DNA of 64,000 nucleotides, taken from positions 1,550,001-1,614,000 of the forward strand of contig NZ_LT629780.1 in the NCBI RefSeq assembly GCF_900105885.1, written 5' to 3'. Origin of the DNA: Pseudomonas guangdongensis. Its GTDB lineage: Bacteria > Pseudomonadota > Gammaproteobacteria > Pseudomonadales > Pseudomonadaceae. The notes under the pieces are model-generated. The model searched no databases, had not been told where the DNA came from, and saw only the letters and a program-made list of their open reading frames with translations. The first letter of the stretch is position 1. Each line of letters begins with the position of its first letter. The translations under genes were made by a program, and so were the position numbers. Of this stretch, positions 1 to 8,754 are shown in pieces.

Positions 1-303
1 GGTGTCGCGCTTGGCACCGGCGTAGTAGTCACCGGTCTTGAACACCACGCGGTAGTCGCCGGCGGCCAGCGCCTTGCCTTCCGGGTAGAGGGCGGTGATG
101 CGGCCCTGTTCGTTGGTCTTGCCGCGGCTCAGTTCCTGCCACTGGCCCTTGGACTGGTGTTCCAGGGTCACTTCGATGCCCGGGGTGGGGATGCCGTTCT
201 CCAGGTTCAGCACATGGACGCTGAGCGGGTTGCCGGCGGCCATGGCCAGGCCGGACAGGCTGGAGAGGCCGAGGGCGAGGAGGGTGGTCTTCAGTGCGGT
301 CAT
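1..303 (-). CDS. uraH: 5-hydroxyisourate hydrolase, periplasmic (transthyretin-like), 3' end cut by window edge
   Basis: Translating the minus strand from the ATG at 303 gives 101 residues running off the left edge. A signal peptide (MTALKTTLL...GLAMA, cleavage before AGNPLS) precedes a transthyretin-like domain: LSVHVLN with the family's first catalytic His, GIPTPGIEVTLE, the ELSRGKTNEQGRI segment with the conserved Arg, and YRVVFKTGDYY. The usual C-terminal YRGS lies outside. The family hydrolyses 5-hydroxyisourate to OHCU in purine breakdown; the signal peptide places this copy in the periplasm, like E. coli HiuH (YedX). It lies 34 nt downstream of the HbpS-like gene and is probably co-transcribed with it, opposite a two-component system. 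In E. coli hiuH likewise sits next to hprRS. I saw no other ureide genes nearby. Confidence 0.88.
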   Translation of the reverse strand, partial: MTALKTTLLALGLSSLSGLAMAAGNPLSVHVLNLENGIPTPGIEVTLEHQSKGQWQELSRGKTNEQGRITALYPEGKALAAGDYRVVFKTGDYYAGAKRDT

Positions 304-337
304 GGTGTGCTCCAGTGATGGATGAGTGGAGAGGATT

Positions 338-844
338 TCAGCGTTGTGCCGGGGCGATGCTCAGGCCGAAGCGCTCGGCGGCCTGCACCGCGCAGGCCTG
401 GTCCTGGTCGGCGCCGCCGGCACCGGCCACGCCGAGGGCGCCGACCAGCGCGTCGCCGGCGAACAGCGGGACGCCGCCGCCCAGCAGCAGCAGCTCGGGG
501 AGGGTGTTGAGGTTGGCGGCGTCGGGATTGGCGCGCGCCCGCTCGGCCAGCAACTGGCTGGGGGTCTTGGTGGACAGTGCGGTGTAGGCCTTGCGCTGGC
601 TGGCCAGGGTGTTGTGCGGGCCGACGCCGTCGCCGCGCTGCACCACGATCAGGTTGCCGCCGCGGTCGAGTACGCTGACCACCGCCGAGCGTCCGGCGGC
701 GCGGCAGGCTTCCAGGGTCAGGTCGCTCAACTGGCGGGCGCTGGCCAGGTCGAGGTCGGCGTGCTGCGGCAGCTTCGGCGCGGCGCTGGCGGCGGCGCTG
801 GCGGTCAGCAGGGCGGTGGCGATGAGCAGGTGTCTGGGCTTCAT
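338..844 (-). CDS. GlcG/HbpS-family heme-binding-like exported protein
   Basis: 168 residues. A clear signal peptide (MKPRHLLIATALLTASAAASA, cleaved before APKLP) is followed by a single GlcG/HbpS (PF03928-type) domain: LTLEACRAAGRSAVVSVLDRGGNLIVVQRGDG, TLASQRKAYTAL, and the glycine-rich end GGGVPLFAGDALVGALGVAGAGGADQD. Members bind heme or related ligands, and exported ones have been tied to redox sensing beside two-component systems (HbpS of Streptomyces). The gene is divergent from the response regulator at 981 and precedes the hydroxyisourate hydrolase. Ligand and exact role are not visible in the sequence. Confidence 0.8.
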   Translation of the reverse strand: MKPRHLLIATALLTASAAASAAPKLPQHADLDLASARQLSDLTLEACRAAGRSAVVSVLDRGGNLIVVQRGDGVGPHNTLASQRKAYTALSTKTPSQLLAERARANPDAANLNTLPELLLLGGGVPLFAGDALVGALGVAGAGGADQDQACAVQAAERFGLSIAPAQR

Positions 845-909
845 GGTGGGCCTCCTGAGTGGATGGGCACAGCCTAGGACGCGGCCCCCGTCGCCAAGCC
901 GTCGCGGCG

Positions 910-925
910 ATTACAACTTTGTAAT
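910..925. promoter_or_regulatory. Palindrome resembling the HprR/CusR-type response-regulator box
   Basis: ATTACAA-CT-TTGTAAT is a perfect 7-bp inverted repeat with a 2-nt centre, AT-rich in a very GC-rich background. It lies between the exported-protein genes (minus) and the regulator gene (plus, start 981). It matches the core of the E. coli HprR site as I recall it (CATTACAAAATTGTAATG). The likely ligand is the response regulator encoded next door, controlling both directions. Confidence 0.6.
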
Positions 926-980
926 GGGCAACCCCGGGCCGTCCCGCTAGCCTGTACGGCAACGATGGCGGAGGTGGGCG

Positions 981-1652
981 ATGCGTTTGCTGGTGGTGGA
1001 AGACGAGGTGAAGACCGCGCAGTTCCTGGCCCGCGGCCTGGGTGAATCGGGCTATACGGTGGATGTGGCGCACAACGGCCTCGACGGCCGCCACCTGATC
1101 GAGGAGGAGCAGTACGACCTGGCGATCCTCGACGTGATGCTGCCCGGCCTGGACGGCTGGCAGCTGCTGCGCCTGCTGCGCGAGCGCGGCGCCACGCCGG
1201 TGCTGTTCCTCACCGCGCGCGATGCGCTAGAGGACCGCATCAAGGGCCTGGAGCTGGGCGCCGACGATTACCTGGTCAAGCCGTTCGCCTTCGCCGAGCT
1301 GCTGGCGCGGGTGCGCAGCCTGCTGCGCCGCGGCCCGCTGCGCGAACTCGACTATCTGGGCGTCGCCGACCTGGAAATCGACGTGCTGCGCCGCCGGGTC
1401 AGTCGCGGCGGCCAGCGCATCGCCCTGACCAACAAGGAATTCGCCCTTCTGCACCTGCTGGCCAGCCATCGCGGCGAGGTGCTGTCGCGCACCCGCATCG
1501 CCTCCCAGGTGTGGAACATGAACTTCGACAGCGACACCAACATGGTCGAGGTGGCCGTGCGCCGCCTTCGCGGCAAGATCGACGATCCCTTCCCGGTCAA
1601 GCTGATCCACACCGTGCGCGGCATGGGCTACCGCCTGGACGCCGAAGCATGA
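981..1652 (+). CDS. OmpR-family response regulator, CusR/CopR/HprR (heavy-metal/oxidant) subfamily
   Basis: 223 residues. The receiver domain (about 1-115) has the acidic pair E7/D8, phospho-acceptor D51 in LDVMLPG, FLTARDA with the conserved Thr, and the K of DYLVKPF. The C-terminal winged helix (about 125-220) contains LTNKEFALL and [13 protein letters not shown], typical of the copper/zinc/peroxide-responsive clade. An excellent GGAGG lies just ahead of the ATG, and the stop overlaps the kinase start (ATGA). The neighbouring hydroxyisourate hydrolase and the palindrome at 910-925 point to an HprR-like role (copper or peroxide/hypochlorite stress), but CopR/CzcR-like function cannot be excluded. 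Confidence 0.9.
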   Translation: MRLLVVEDEVKTAQFLARGLGESGYTVDVAHNGLDGRHLIEEEQYDLAILDVMLPGLDGWQLLRLLRERGATPVLFLTARDALEDRIKGLELGADDYLVKPFAFAELLARVRSLLRRGPLRELDYLGVADLEIDVLRRRVSRGGQRIALTNKEFALLHLLASHRGEVLSRTRIASQVWNMNFDSDTNMVEVAVRRLRGKIDDPFPVKLIHTVRGMGYRLDAEA

Positions 1653-3049
1653 GCCGCGCGCCGTCCCTGGCCTGGCGCCTGGCGCTGGCCTTCGCGCTGG
1701 TCTGCGCGGTGGTGCTCGGCGCCATCGGCTTCTACCTGTACCGCTCGCTGGAGCGCGAGCTGGCCTTCCGCGACGACCAGGCGCTGCTCGGTCGCGTCGA
1801 GCAGGTGCGCATCCTGCTGCAGGACAGCGACAGCCTGGAGGGCCTGCAGGAGCGCCCGCGCCTTTACCAGAACATGCTCGGCAACCGCGAGAGCCTGCTG
1901 CGGGTGCTGCGCGCCGACGGCACGGCGCTGATCGACATCAACCCCGCCGCCGAGCAGTTGCCGGAGCTGCCGGCGCTGGCCGCGGACCGGCGCGCGCAGC
2001 GCGGCGATCTGCGCGACTGGCGCGCCGCCGACGGCACCCCGGCGCGACTCCTGGCGGTGGCGGCGCAGGGACCGGGCGGCGAGCCGCTGCACATTCTTGC
2101 CGGCAAGCTGATGATCGAGCGCGAGCAGATGCTGGCCAGCTACCGCTGGCGGCTCTACGGCGGGGTCGGCGGCGGCGCGCTGCTGGCCTTGCTGCTTGGC
2201 CTCGGGCTGGTACGTCGCGGCCTGGCGCCGCTGCGCCGGCTGGCTGGGGCGGTGGCCGGCATCGACCGGCGCAGCCTGGACCGCCGGCTACCGCTGGAAG
2301 GCGTGCCCGAGGAGCTGCACGCGCCGATCGAGGCGCTCAACGCCATGCTGGCGCGCCTGGAGGACAGCGTGCAGCGGCTCTCGCAGTTCTCCGCCGACCT
2401 GGCCCACGAGATCCGCACGCCGCTGCACAACCTGCTGGGCAGCAACCAGCTGGCCCTCGGTCAGCCGCGCAGCCAGGGCGAATACGAGGAGCTGCTTGCC
2501 TCGAACCTGGAGGAGTACGAGCGCTTGATCCGCATGGCCGAGAATCTGCTGTTCCTCGCCCGCGTCGACAACGCCCAGCAGGCCCTGGAGCGGCGCGAGG
2601 TCGCCCTCGACGAGCTGGGCGAGCAACTGGTCGACTACTTCGAGGCGCTGGCCAGCGAGCGCGGCCTGCACCTCGACAACCGCCTGCACGGCCAGTTGTG
2701 CGCCGACCGCCTGCTGCTGCAGCGCGCCCTCGGCAACCTGCTGGCCAACGCCATCCGCCATGCCGAGGCGGACTCGACCATCCTGCTGGAACGCCACGAC
2801 GGCGCGGGGCTGTGCTGGCTGGCGGTGGACAACCGCGGCGCGGCGATTCCCGCCGAGCACCTGCCGCGGCTGTTCGACCGCTTCTTCCGCGCTGATCCCT
2901 CGCGCGCCGCGCCCGGCGACAGCGGCGGCCTGGGGCTGGCCATCGTCAAGTCGATCGCCGAACTGCACGGCGGTCGCGTCGAGGTGCTCAGCGGCGACGG
3001 TCGCAACCGCTTCGCCATCGGCCTGCCGCCGGTCGAGCGGTGCGCCTGA
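1649..3049 (+). CDS. Heavy-metal/oxidant-type sensor histidine kinase
   Basis: 466 residues from the ATG overlapping the regulator's stop. Order: TM1 about 9-31, a periplasmic region of about 135 residues, TM2 about 170-190, HAMP, HisKA with the phospho-acceptor H253 in [13 protein letters not shown], then a HATPase with the N box ([10 protein letters not shown]), a G1-like stretch ([13 protein letters not shown]), F box LFDRFFRAD and G2 [17 protein letters not shown]. This is the CusS/CopS/HprS architecture (TIGR01386-like). The periplasmic part shows no obvious Met/His metal-binding cluster, a weak argument for redox rather than copper sensing. It forms an operon with the regulator at 981. 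Confidence 0.9.
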   Translation: MSRAPSLAWRLALAFALVCAVVLGAIGFYLYRSLERELAFRDDQALLGRVEQVRILLQDSDSLEGLQERPRLYQNMLGNRESLLRVLRADGTALIDINPAAEQLPELPALAADRRAQRGDLRDWRAADGTPARLLAVAAQGPGGEPLHILAGKLMIEREQMLASYRWRLYGGVGGGALLALLLGLGLVRRGLAPLRRLAGAVAGIDRRSLDRRLPLEGVPEELHAPIEALNAMLARLEDSVQRLSQFSADLAHEIRTPLHNLLGSNQLALGQPRSQGEYEELLASNLEEYERLIRMAENLLFLARVDNAQQALERREVALDELGEQLVDYFEALASERGLHLDNRLHGQLCADRLLLQRALGNLLANAIRHAEADSTILLERHDGAGLCWLAVDNRGAAIPAEHLPRLFDRFFRADPSRAAPGDSGGLGLAIVKSIAELHGGRVEVLSGDGRNRFAIGLPPVERCA

Positions 3050-3328
3050 GGCGCGGGCGGACGGCGCCTCGCTAGGCAGCGTGCAGGTGGTCGATGGACG
3101 AGCTGGCGCGAGAGGGCTGGCCGAGGCTGCCCCAGGCGGCGCGGCAGGTCCTGACCATCGAGGATGCCCCGCCGTTGGCTTGTCCCTCAAGGTGACGCCG
3201 GAAACCTAAGGCTTCGCGGTAACGCGGGTTGCCATGCCAGGCAGCCCCGGGCCTGGGAGCGGCGGTTCGCCCCGATCCCCTGCGGCATCCTGCTTGCCGG
3301 GGCTGGGGAACCTCGATCCTGCGCGCGT

Positions 3329-3544
3329 TCAGGCGCGCCAGGCGGGGGCCGTTTCGCTGCGCCGGCCGGCCGCCTGGCGCCGCTCGCTGCTGCGCCGGTC
3401 CGCCACCAGCTCCAGGCGTGCCGCGCCGAGGGCGCTCAGGTGGGTGTCGATGTCGGCGATCCGCGCGCTCATCGGCATGTCCAGCCAGCCGATCACGCTG
3501 CCCTGGTCGTCAAACAGTTTGATGGTGCGACAGTCTTGGCGCAT
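3329..3544 (-). CDS. Small hypothetical protein under a LexA (SOS) box
   Basis: 71 residues, not recognised. The first 50 look protein-like (MRQDCRTIKLFDDQGSVIGW, LDMPMSARIADIDTHLSAL); the C-terminal 20 are Arg/Ser rich. The start is supported by GAGGA 8-9 nt upstream of the ATG. A perfect LexA box lies 85 nt upstream on the coding side, so the gene is likely induced by DNA damage. It is the only gene between the two-component system and the ychF block. A real, fast-evolving SOS protein seems more likely than a chance ORF, but function is unknown. Confidence 0.55.
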   Translation of the reverse strand: MRQDCRTIKLFDDQGSVIGWLDMPMSARIADIDTHLSALGAARLELVADRRSSERRQAAGRRSETAPAWRA

Positions 3545-3628
3545 GTCGGAGTCCTCGTCGGGATGTCTGCTGCGGTCACGGACGAGCGGGCTGCAGGTGC
3601 TGAGCCGCAGGGTGCGTCCTGGCTTTTA

Positions 3629-3644
3629 CTGTATATGAATACAG
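3629..3644. promoter_or_regulatory. LexA-binding SOS box
   Basis: CTGT-ATATGAAT-ACAG is an exact CTGT-N8-ACAG palindrome, flanked to give TACTG...CAGTA, and an AT-rich island in GC-rich DNA. The only gene it can serve is the small minus-strand ORF starting at 3544; on the plus side the next feature is a terminator of ychF. Confidence 0.8.
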
Positions 3645-3720
3645 TATCTTGTCGCCAGTCCCTTGTGACGCCGATCATCCCCGCCCTGTGTGGCCGCTTC
3701 CCGCGCGAGCCGTGACGCGG

Positions 3721-3761
3721 ATAAAGAAAACCCCCGTATCGCGCGGGCGATGACGGGGGTT
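3721..3761 (-). terminator. Rho-independent terminator of the ychF operon
   Basis: On the minus strand AACCCCCGT...ACGGGGGTT (arms 3753-3761 and 3729-3737) with an inner ATCGC/GCGAT pairing forms a strong hairpin followed by TTTTCTTTAT, 30 nt after the ychF stop. Confidence 0.85.
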
Positions 3762-3792
3762 GCGGACGGCGCGCCGGAGTCCGGCAGGGCGG

Positions 3793-4893
3793 TCAGACGT
3801 TGAAGCGGAAGTGCATCACGTCGCCGTCCTTGACGATGTACTCCTTGCCTTCCAGGCGCCACTTGCCGGCTTCCTTGGCGCCGGCTTCGCCGCGGTACTG
3901 GATGAAGTCGTCGTAGGCGATGACCTCGGCGCGGATGAAGCCCTTTTCGAAGTCGGTGTGGATCACCGCGGCGGCCTGCGGCGCGGTGGCGCCGATCTTC
4001 ACGGTCCAGGCGCGCACTTCCTTCACCCCGGCGGTGAAGTAGGTCTGCAGGCCGAGCAGCTGGTAGCCGGCGCGGATCACCCGGTTGAGGCCCGGCTCTT
4101 CGAGGCCGAGGGATTCGAGGAACATGTCCTTCTCCTCGCCGTCGTCCAGTTCGGCGATCTCCGCCTCGATCTTGTTGCACACCGGCACCACGATGGCGCC
4201 TTCTTCCTCGGCGATGGCCTTGACCACGTCGAGGTGCGGGTTGTTGTCGAAGCCGTCCTCGGCGACGTTGGCGATGTACATCACCGGCTTGCTGGTGAGC
4301 AGATGGAAGCCGCGGATGATCAGCTTCTCCTCCGGGCTCATGTGCTTCATCAGCGAGCGCGCCGGCTTGCCCTGGGTGAAATGCGGGATCAGCTGTTCGA
4401 GGATGGCTTTCTGCGCCAGGGCTTCCTTGTCGCCGCCCTTGGCGTTGCGCGCGACCTTCTGCAGCTGCTTCTCGCAGCTGTCGAGGTCGGCGAAGATCAG
4501 TTCCAGGTCGATGATCTCGATGTCGCGCTTGGGATCGACCGAGTTGGACACGTGGATCACGTTGTCGTCCTCGAAGCAGCGCACCACATGGGCGATGGCG
4601 TCGGTCTCGCGGATGTTGGCGAGGAACTTGTTGCCCAGGCCTTCACCCTTGGAGGCACCGGCGACCAGGCCGGCGATGTCGACGAATTCCATGGTGGTCG
4701 GCAGCACACGCTCGGGCTTGACGATCTCGGCCAGCGCATCGAGGCGCGCGTCGGGCATCGGCACGATGCCGCTGTTCGGCTCGATGGTGCAGAACGGGAA
4801 GTTCTCCGCGGCGATGCCGGACTTGGTCAGGGCGTTGAACAGGGTGGACTTGCCGACGTTGGGCAGGCCGACGATGCCGCAGTTGAATCCCAT
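3793..4893 (-). CDS. ychF: Redox-regulated ATPase/GTPase YchF (OLA1 family)
   Basis: 366 residues, the usual length. [20 protein letters not shown] carries the P-loop; [17 protein letters not shown] is the G3 region, and the G4 motif is the non-canonical NKIE ([11 protein letters not shown]) that shifts this Obg-family protein toward ATP. The C-terminal TGS domain ends [13 protein letters not shown]. YchF binds ribosomes and has been linked to catalase and oxidative-stress control in E. coli. It is the last gene of the block, 44 nt after pth, the usual pth-ychF pairing, and is followed by a strong terminator. Confidence 0.97.
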   Translation of the reverse strand: MGFNCGIVGLPNVGKSTLFNALTKSGIAAENFPFCTIEPNSGIVPMPDARLDALAEIVKPERVLPTTMEFVDIAGLVAGASKGEGLGNKFLANIRETDAIAHVVRCFEDDNVIHVSNSVDPKRDIEIIDLELIFADLDSCEKQLQKVARNAKGGDKEALAQKAILEQLIPHFTQGKPARSLMKHMSPEEKLIIRGFHLLTSKPVMYIANVAEDGFDNNPHLDVVKAIAEEEGAIVVPVCNKIEAEIAELDDGEEKDMFLESLGLEEPGLNRVIRAGYQLLGLQTYFTAGVKEVRAWTVKIGATAPQAAAVIHTDFEKGFIRAEVIAYDDFIQYRGEAGAKEAGKWRLEGKEYIVKDGDVMHFRFNV

Positions 4894-4937
4894 GGTGTAT
4901 CCCTCGCGGAGATGAATTCGGACGTGAAGAGAAGGCG

Positions 4938-5522
4938 TCAGGCTTTCTGGCTGTGCAGCTTCTGCATCGCCTTGGTCCAGTCGCCGGCGAGCATTTCCGG
5001 CAGCGCGTCGAGGGCGAAGTCGATGCTCGCCTCGAGCTTTTCCTGTTCGCTGCGCGGCGCTCGGCCGAGGACGAAGTTGGAGACCAGGTGCTTGTCGCCG
5101 GGATGGCCGATGCCCAGGCGCAGGCGATGGAAGGAATTCTGGTTGCCGAGCTGGGCGATGATGTCGCGCAGGCCGTTGTGCCCGCCATGGCCGCCGCCGA
5201 CCTTGAGTCTGGCGGTGCCGGGGAGCATGTCGAGTTCGTCGTGGGCCACCAGGATGGCCGCCGGCGGAATGCGGAAGAAGTTCGCCAGCGCCGCCACGGA
5301 CTGGCCGCTGCGGTTCATGTAGGTGGTGGGGATGAGCAGACGAACGTCGCGGCCCTGGTGGCTGAACTTGCCGACCAGGCCGAAGTATTTCTTGTCGGCG
5401 CTGAGGCTTGCGCCCATGGCTGACGCCACGCGCTCGACGAAAAGAGCCCCTGCGTTGTGCCGGGTCTGTTCGTATTCCGCTCCGGGGTTACCGAGGCCGA
5501 CGATCAGTTGGATGGCAGTCAC
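4938..5522 (-). CDS. pth: Peptidyl-tRNA hydrolase
   Basis: 194 residues. Catalytic and substrate residues are visible: [12 protein letters not shown] with the conserved Asn, the catalytic His of TRHNAG, the Asp of VAHDELD and [13 protein letters not shown]. It frees tRNA from peptidyl-tRNA that drops off the ribosome. It starts 32 nt after rplY and precedes ychF, in a translation-maintenance operon. Confidence 0.97.
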   Translation of the reverse strand: MTAIQLIVGLGNPGAEYEQTRHNAGALFVERVASAMGASLSADKKYFGLVGKFSHQGRDVRLLIPTTYMNRSGQSVAALANFFRIPPAAILVAHDELDMLPGTARLKVGGGHGGHNGLRDIIAQLGNQNSFHRLRLGIGHPGDKHLVSNFVLGRAPRSEQEKLEASIDFALDALPEMLAGDWTKAMQKLHSQKA

Positions 5523-5554
5523 GACAGGGGCTCTCTCAGACGTGCAGGCGGATA

Positions 5555-5848
5555 TCAGGCGCGCACGAAGTCCATGTGCAGGGCGAAGCCCTTGGACGGA
5601 TGACGCTGGACAGCCTTGATCACCACGTTCTGCACGGCGCCGTCGATGTTCAGGGCAACGGTGCTGCCGAACACGGACTGGTCTTCCAGCAGCTTGACGA
5701 CTTCGCGGGCTTCCATGCAGATCGACTGCGGGGCCTGCTCGCCGCCGTAGACAACGGCCGGAACCAGGTTGGCGTTACGACGCAGGCGGCGGCTCGCACC
5801 TTTCCCCAGGTCGGAACGCGCTTGGGCATTCAGGGTGAAGTTGGTCAT
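5555..5848 (-). CDS. rplY: 50S ribosomal protein L25, short form without the CTC tail
   Basis: 97 residues from the ATG at 5848, preceded by GGAG 7 nt upstream. The sequence is the 5S-rRNA-binding L25 domain ([35 protein letters not shown]) and stops at HMDFVRA, the point where E. coli L25 (94 aa) also ends. The Pseudomonas L25 proteins I recall continue for about 100 more residues as a TL5/CTC C-terminal domain. Here the stop is followed after 32 nt by pth, with no remnant of the extra domain, so this looks like a clean short form rather than a broken gene. Confidence 0.93.
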   Translation of the reverse strand: MTNFTLNAQARSDLGKGASRRLRRNANLVPAVVYGGEQAPQSICMEAREVVKLLEDQSVFGSTVALNIDGAVQNVVIKAVQRHPSKGFALHMDFVRA

Positions 5849-5866
5849 TGCAGTTCTCCAGAATGA

Positions 5867-5934
5867 CAACAGGCCCGAAGCGCTTGCGACCAGCGTTTCG
5901 GGCTGTTGGCTAAAGGCCCTGCGCGGGGCAGGGC
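5867..5934 (-). promoter_or_regulatory. Two hairpins in the prs-rplY gap (possible processing, attenuation or L25 leader)
   Basis: Just after the prs stop, GCCCTG/CAGGGC (5916-5934) forms a short GC stem with only a weak CCTTTA tail. Next, a long stem spans 5867-5907 (AACAG-GCCCGAA-CGCT pairing with AGCG-TTCGGGC-TGTT). It has no U-run and ends about 20 nt before the rplY start, so it could be an mRNA processing or translational control element instead of a terminator. Confidence 0.45.
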
Positions 5935-5956
5935 AGTTTATATCGGCGCCCGTGCC

Positions 5957-6898
5957 TTAGCGGAACATGGCGCTGATGGATTCCTCGTTGCTGATGCGGC
6001 GTACCGCTTCGGCAACCACCGGGCCGATGTCCAGCTGGCGAATGCGCTCGCAGGCCTGGGCAGCGGCGGACAGCGGGATGGTGTTGGTCACCACCAGCGC
6101 GTCCAGCTCGGAGTTTTCGATGTTCTCGATGGCGCGCCCGGACAGCACCGCGTGGGTGCAGTAGGCGTAGACCTTGGAGGCGCCGTGCTTCTTCAGTGCG
6201 CTGGCGGCGTGGCACAGGGTGCCGGCGGTATCGACCATGTCGTCCACCAGCACGCAGGTGCGGCCGTCGACGTCGCCGATGATGTGCATCACCTCGGAGA
6301 CGTTGGCCTTCGGCCGGCGCTTGTCGATGATCGCCAGGTCTACGCCCAGGCTCTTGGCGACTGCACGGGCACGCACCACGCCGCCGATGTCCGGGGAGAC
6401 AATCATCAGGTTCTCGAAGCGCTGATCCTGGATGTCGTCGACCAGGGTCGGCGAGCCGTAGATGTTGTCCACCGGCACGTCGAAGAAGCCCTGGATCTGG
6501 TCGGCATGCAGATCGACGGTGAGCACGCGGTCGACGCCGACTACGGTCAGCATGTCGGCCACCACCTTGGCGCTGATCGCCACGCGGGCGGAACGCGGAC
6601 GGCGGTCCTGGCGGGCATAGCCGAAGTAGGGGATCACTGCCGTGATACGACTGGCCGAGGAGCGGCGGAAGGCATCGGCCATCACCACCAGTTCCATCAG
6701 GTTATCGTTGGTCGGCGCACAGGTCGGCTGAATCAGGAAGACATCCTTACCGCGGACATTTTCGTTGATTTCGACACTGATTTCGCCGTCGGAGAATTTG
6801 CCGACGGAAACGTCGCCGAGGGGGATGTGCAGTTGACGCACGACACGGCGAGCGAGATCGGGGTTGGCGTTCCCCGTAAAGACCATCATCTTGGACAC
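5957..6898 (-). CDS. prs: Ribose-phosphate pyrophosphokinase (PRPP synthetase)
   Basis: 313 residues from the GTG at 6896-6898 ([12 protein letters not shown]...), the length and N-terminus expected for Pseudomonas Prs, with AGGA 7 nt upstream. Longer in-frame starts would run into the terminator and tRNA. Visible motifs: the flexible ATP loop of [10 protein letters not shown], the metal-binding [11 protein letters not shown], and the PRPP loop [13 protein letters not shown]. It makes PRPP for nucleotide, histidine and tryptophan synthesis, including for Upp and Hpt farther along. The gene follows two tRNA-Gln genes and a terminator-like stem. Confidence 0.97.
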   Translation of the reverse strand: MSKMMVFTGNANPDLARRVVRQLHIPLGDVSVGKFSDGEISVEINENVRGKDVFLIQPTCAPTNDNLMELVVMADAFRRSSASRITAVIPYFGYARQDRRPRSARVAISAKVVADMLTVVGVDRVLTVDLHADQIQGFFDVPVDNIYGSPTLVDDIQDQRFENLMIVSPDIGGVVRARAVAKSLGVDLAIIDKRRPKANVSEVMHIIGDVDGRTCVLVDDMVDTAGTLCHAASALKKHGASKVYAYCTHAVLSGRAIENIENSELDALVVTNTIPLSAAAQACERIRQLDIGPVVAEAVRRISNEESISAMFR

Positions 6899-6933
6899 GC
6901 GCAGTTCCTGCCGGCTGAGGGTGGACCCTGGAT

Positions 6934-6989
6934 GAACAAAAAACCTTTGTGACCTCGCGGCGCTGTACCGCAAAACCACAAAGGTTTTT
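6934..6989 (-). terminator. Rho-independent terminator/attenuator between the tRNA-Gln genes and prs
   Basis: On the minus strand AAAAACCTTTGTG ... CACAAAGGTTTTTT (arms 6977-6989 and 6938-6950), enclosing a small GCGG/CCGC stem, runs into TTTTTTGTTC. It starts 8 nt after the second tRNA and ends about 35 nt before prs, so it can cap the tRNA transcript and limit read-through into prs. Confidence 0.85.
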
Positions 6990-6997
6990 CTGGAATA

Positions 6998-7072
6998 TGG
7001 CAGGGGCGGCTGGATTCGAACCAACGCATGGCAGGATCAAAACCTGCTGCCTTACCGCTTGGCGACGCCCCT
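6998..7072 (-). tRNA. tRNA-Gln (TTG anticodon), distal copy
   Basis: 75 nt with encoded CCA. Acceptor stem AGGGGCG/CGCCCCT, anticodon stem GCAGG/CCTGC with loop TTTTGAT (anticodon TTG), T-loop GTTCGAATC. Identical in sequence to the copy at 7122-7196, from which it is separated by 49 nt. Confidence 0.97.
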
Positions 7073-7121
7073 GTGGCATCAAGTGTGTGCTGACCGGACT
7101 GTACGATTCCCGTGAGGGTTA

Positions 7122-7196
7122 TGGCAGGGGCGGCTGGATTCGAACCAACGCATGGCAGGATCAAAACCTGCTGCCTTACCGCTTGGCGACGCCCCT
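7122..7196 (-). tRNA. tRNA-Gln (TTG anticodon), proximal copy
   Basis: 75 nt with encoded CCA and the same structure as the next copy. It lies 18 nt after the ispE stop on the same strand, so ispE read-through may contribute to its expression, as in the ispE-tRNA-Gln-prs arrangement of Pseudomonas. Confidence 0.97.
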
Positions 7197-7214
7197 GTAT
7201 CGTACAACCCCGTG

Positions 7215-8081
7215 CTAGGCACGTGCTTCCGCTGTCAGGCCTTGCAGGACCCGGTGCAACGGTGAAAGGTTGCAACCGCGAGCTGTGAAGCTTGGCAGAG
7301 TGGCCGGAAGCTGGCGCGAGACTTTATCAGCATCGCTGCGGTTTGGGAAGCTCCCAAACACACAAGCTCCGGTTCCGGTCATCCTTGCGTGAACGAATTT
7401 GTTCAGCAAGTTCAAGGCGTTACGAACTTCGGGATAACGCGCTTCGACCACCGGCTGGCAGTCGTTATGACCGCCCCCCTCGGGAAGGCCGCAAACTTTA
7501 ATGATCGGGGTATTTCGTGTCAACTCCGGCGCCGAGAAAATTTCTGCAGTGCTGACAGAGACTTGCGGCACGGCGACGAGAAACCAGGGCTCGTCCAGGT
7601 CGAGCGGGGTGAGATGCTCGCCCACGCCTTCGGCGAAGGCGGCGCGGCCGCGCACGAACACCGGCACGTCGGCGCCGAGGCGCAGGCCCAGTTCTGCCAG
7701 GCGGTCGAGGCCGAGGTTCAGCTGCCACAGGTGGTCGAGACCAAGCAGGGTGGTGGCGGCGTCCGAGCTGCCGCCGCCGATCCCGCCGCCCATCGGCAGA
7801 CGCTTGTCCAGCCAGAGGTCGGCGCCCAGCGGCGTGGCGGACGCCTGCTGGAGCAGGCGCGCGGCGCGCACGATCAGGTTGCTGTCGTGGGGCACCCCGG
7901 CGATTTCGCCGTGCAGGCGGATCTCGCCGTCCTCGCGCACGCGAAAGCCCAGCGTGTCGCCGTGGTCGAGGAACTGGAACAGCGTCTGCAGCTCGTGGTA
8001 GCCGTCGGCGCGTCGGCCGGTGATGTGCAGGAACAGGTTGAGCTTGGCCGGGGCGGGCAGGATCAGGGTGGCGTCGTGCAT
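7215..8081 (-). CDS. ispE: 4-diphosphocytidyl-2-C-methyl-D-erythritol kinase
   Basis: 288 residues. GHMP kinase: N-terminal [27 protein letters not shown]-binding [19 protein letters not shown]-terminal [12 protein letters not shown]. It phosphorylates CDP-methylerythritol in the non-mevalonate isoprenoid pathway. It follows lolB by 58 nt and precedes tRNA-Gln and prs. Confidence 0.96.
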   Translation of the reverse strand: MHDATLILPAPAKLNLFLHITGRRADGYHELQTLFQFLDHGDTLGFRVREDGEIRLHGEIAGVPHDSNLIVRAARLLQQASATPLGADLWLDKRLPMGGGIGGGSSDAATTLLGLDHLWQLNLGLDRLAELGLRLGADVPVFVRGRAAFAEGVGEHLTPLDLDEPWFLVAVPQVSVSTAEIFSAPELTRNTPIIKVCGLPEGGGHNDCQPVVEARYPEVRNALNLLNKFVHARMTGTGACVFGSFPNRSDADKVSRQLPATLPSFTARGCNLSPLHRVLQGLTAEARA

Positions 8082-8139
8082 GGTGGCGGGTCTGTCGTGA
8101 AGGCGCCGGGCCTGTGCGGCCCGGCGTTGAGCAGTGGGC

Positions 8140-8754
8140 TCAGCGGCCGAGGCGGCGCGGTTGCCAGTCCTTGATCACCAGGGTGACGTCGAGGTCGTGG
8201 CCGCGCAGCTTGAGGCGTTCGGGCAGCCAGTAGCCGGCGTGCCGGGCGTACTGGGCGTATTCGACCTGCCAGCCGTCCTGTTCCAGGCGGGCCAGGCGGC
8301 TGTCGGCGTCGAGGGTCAGGCGGCTCTTGCTGTCGGGCGCCGGCAGGCCGCGCACCCACCACAGCAGGTGGGCGACCGGCAGGCGCCAGCCGAGCTGCTC
8401 CTCCAGCAGCGCCTCGGGGGAGGCGGCGCGGTAGCGGCCCTGGTTGGCCACTTCGAGGAGGATGTCGCCCTCGCGGCCGGTGAGCCGCGCCGCGCCGCGG
8501 CCCAGCGGGCCGGACAGGCGTATGTCGTAGTAGTCCTGGCGCTGCAGCCAGAACAGGGTGCCGCTGCCGGAGTCCTGCGGGGCGCGGATGCCGACCTTGC
8601 CGGCGATCTGCCAGGCGTCGATGCCGGCGACCTGGCCGCGGTGGCTGCGCCAGACATCGGCATCGCCTGCGCCGGAGAGGTCCTCGCGCGGTGCGAGGCC
8701 GGCGCAGCCGGCGAGCAGCAGGGTGGCGAGCAGCGCCAGGCTGCGCAGTTTCAT
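8140..8754 (-). CDS. lolB: Outer-membrane lipoprotein receptor LolB
   Basis: 204 residues from the ATG at 8752-8754, which overlaps the upstream TPR stop (ATGA). Lipoprotein signal with lipobox LLAGC; the mature part has the LolB pattern [39 protein letters not shown] and [14 protein letters not shown]. LolB accepts lipoproteins from LolA and inserts them into the outer membrane. A longer frame upstream is only a shadow of the TPR gene. Confidence 0.95.
   Translation of the reverse strand: MKLRSLALLATLLLAGCAGLAPREDLSGAGDADVWRSHRGQVAGIDAWQIAGKVGIRAPQDSGSGTLFWLQRQDYYDIRLSGPLGRGAARLTGREGDILLEVANQGRYRAASPEALLEEQLGWRLPVAHLLWWVRGLPAPDSKSRLTLDADSRLARLEQDGWQVEYAQYARHAGYWLPERLKLRGHDLDVTLVIKDWQPRRLGR

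Noticed and set aside
3092..3205. A short frame starting MDELAREGWPRLPQ after the sensor kinase
   Set aside because: Coding-looking for about 30 codons but too short, without a good ribosome site or recognisable relatives.
3793..4893. Frameshift or broken copy of ychF suggested by several overlapping frames
   Set aside because: The 366-codon frame is intact from MGFNCGIVG to the expected C-terminus.
7096..7101. TGTACG near the tRNA-Gln genes as a LitR half-site
   Set aside because: No second half-site at N12 or N5.
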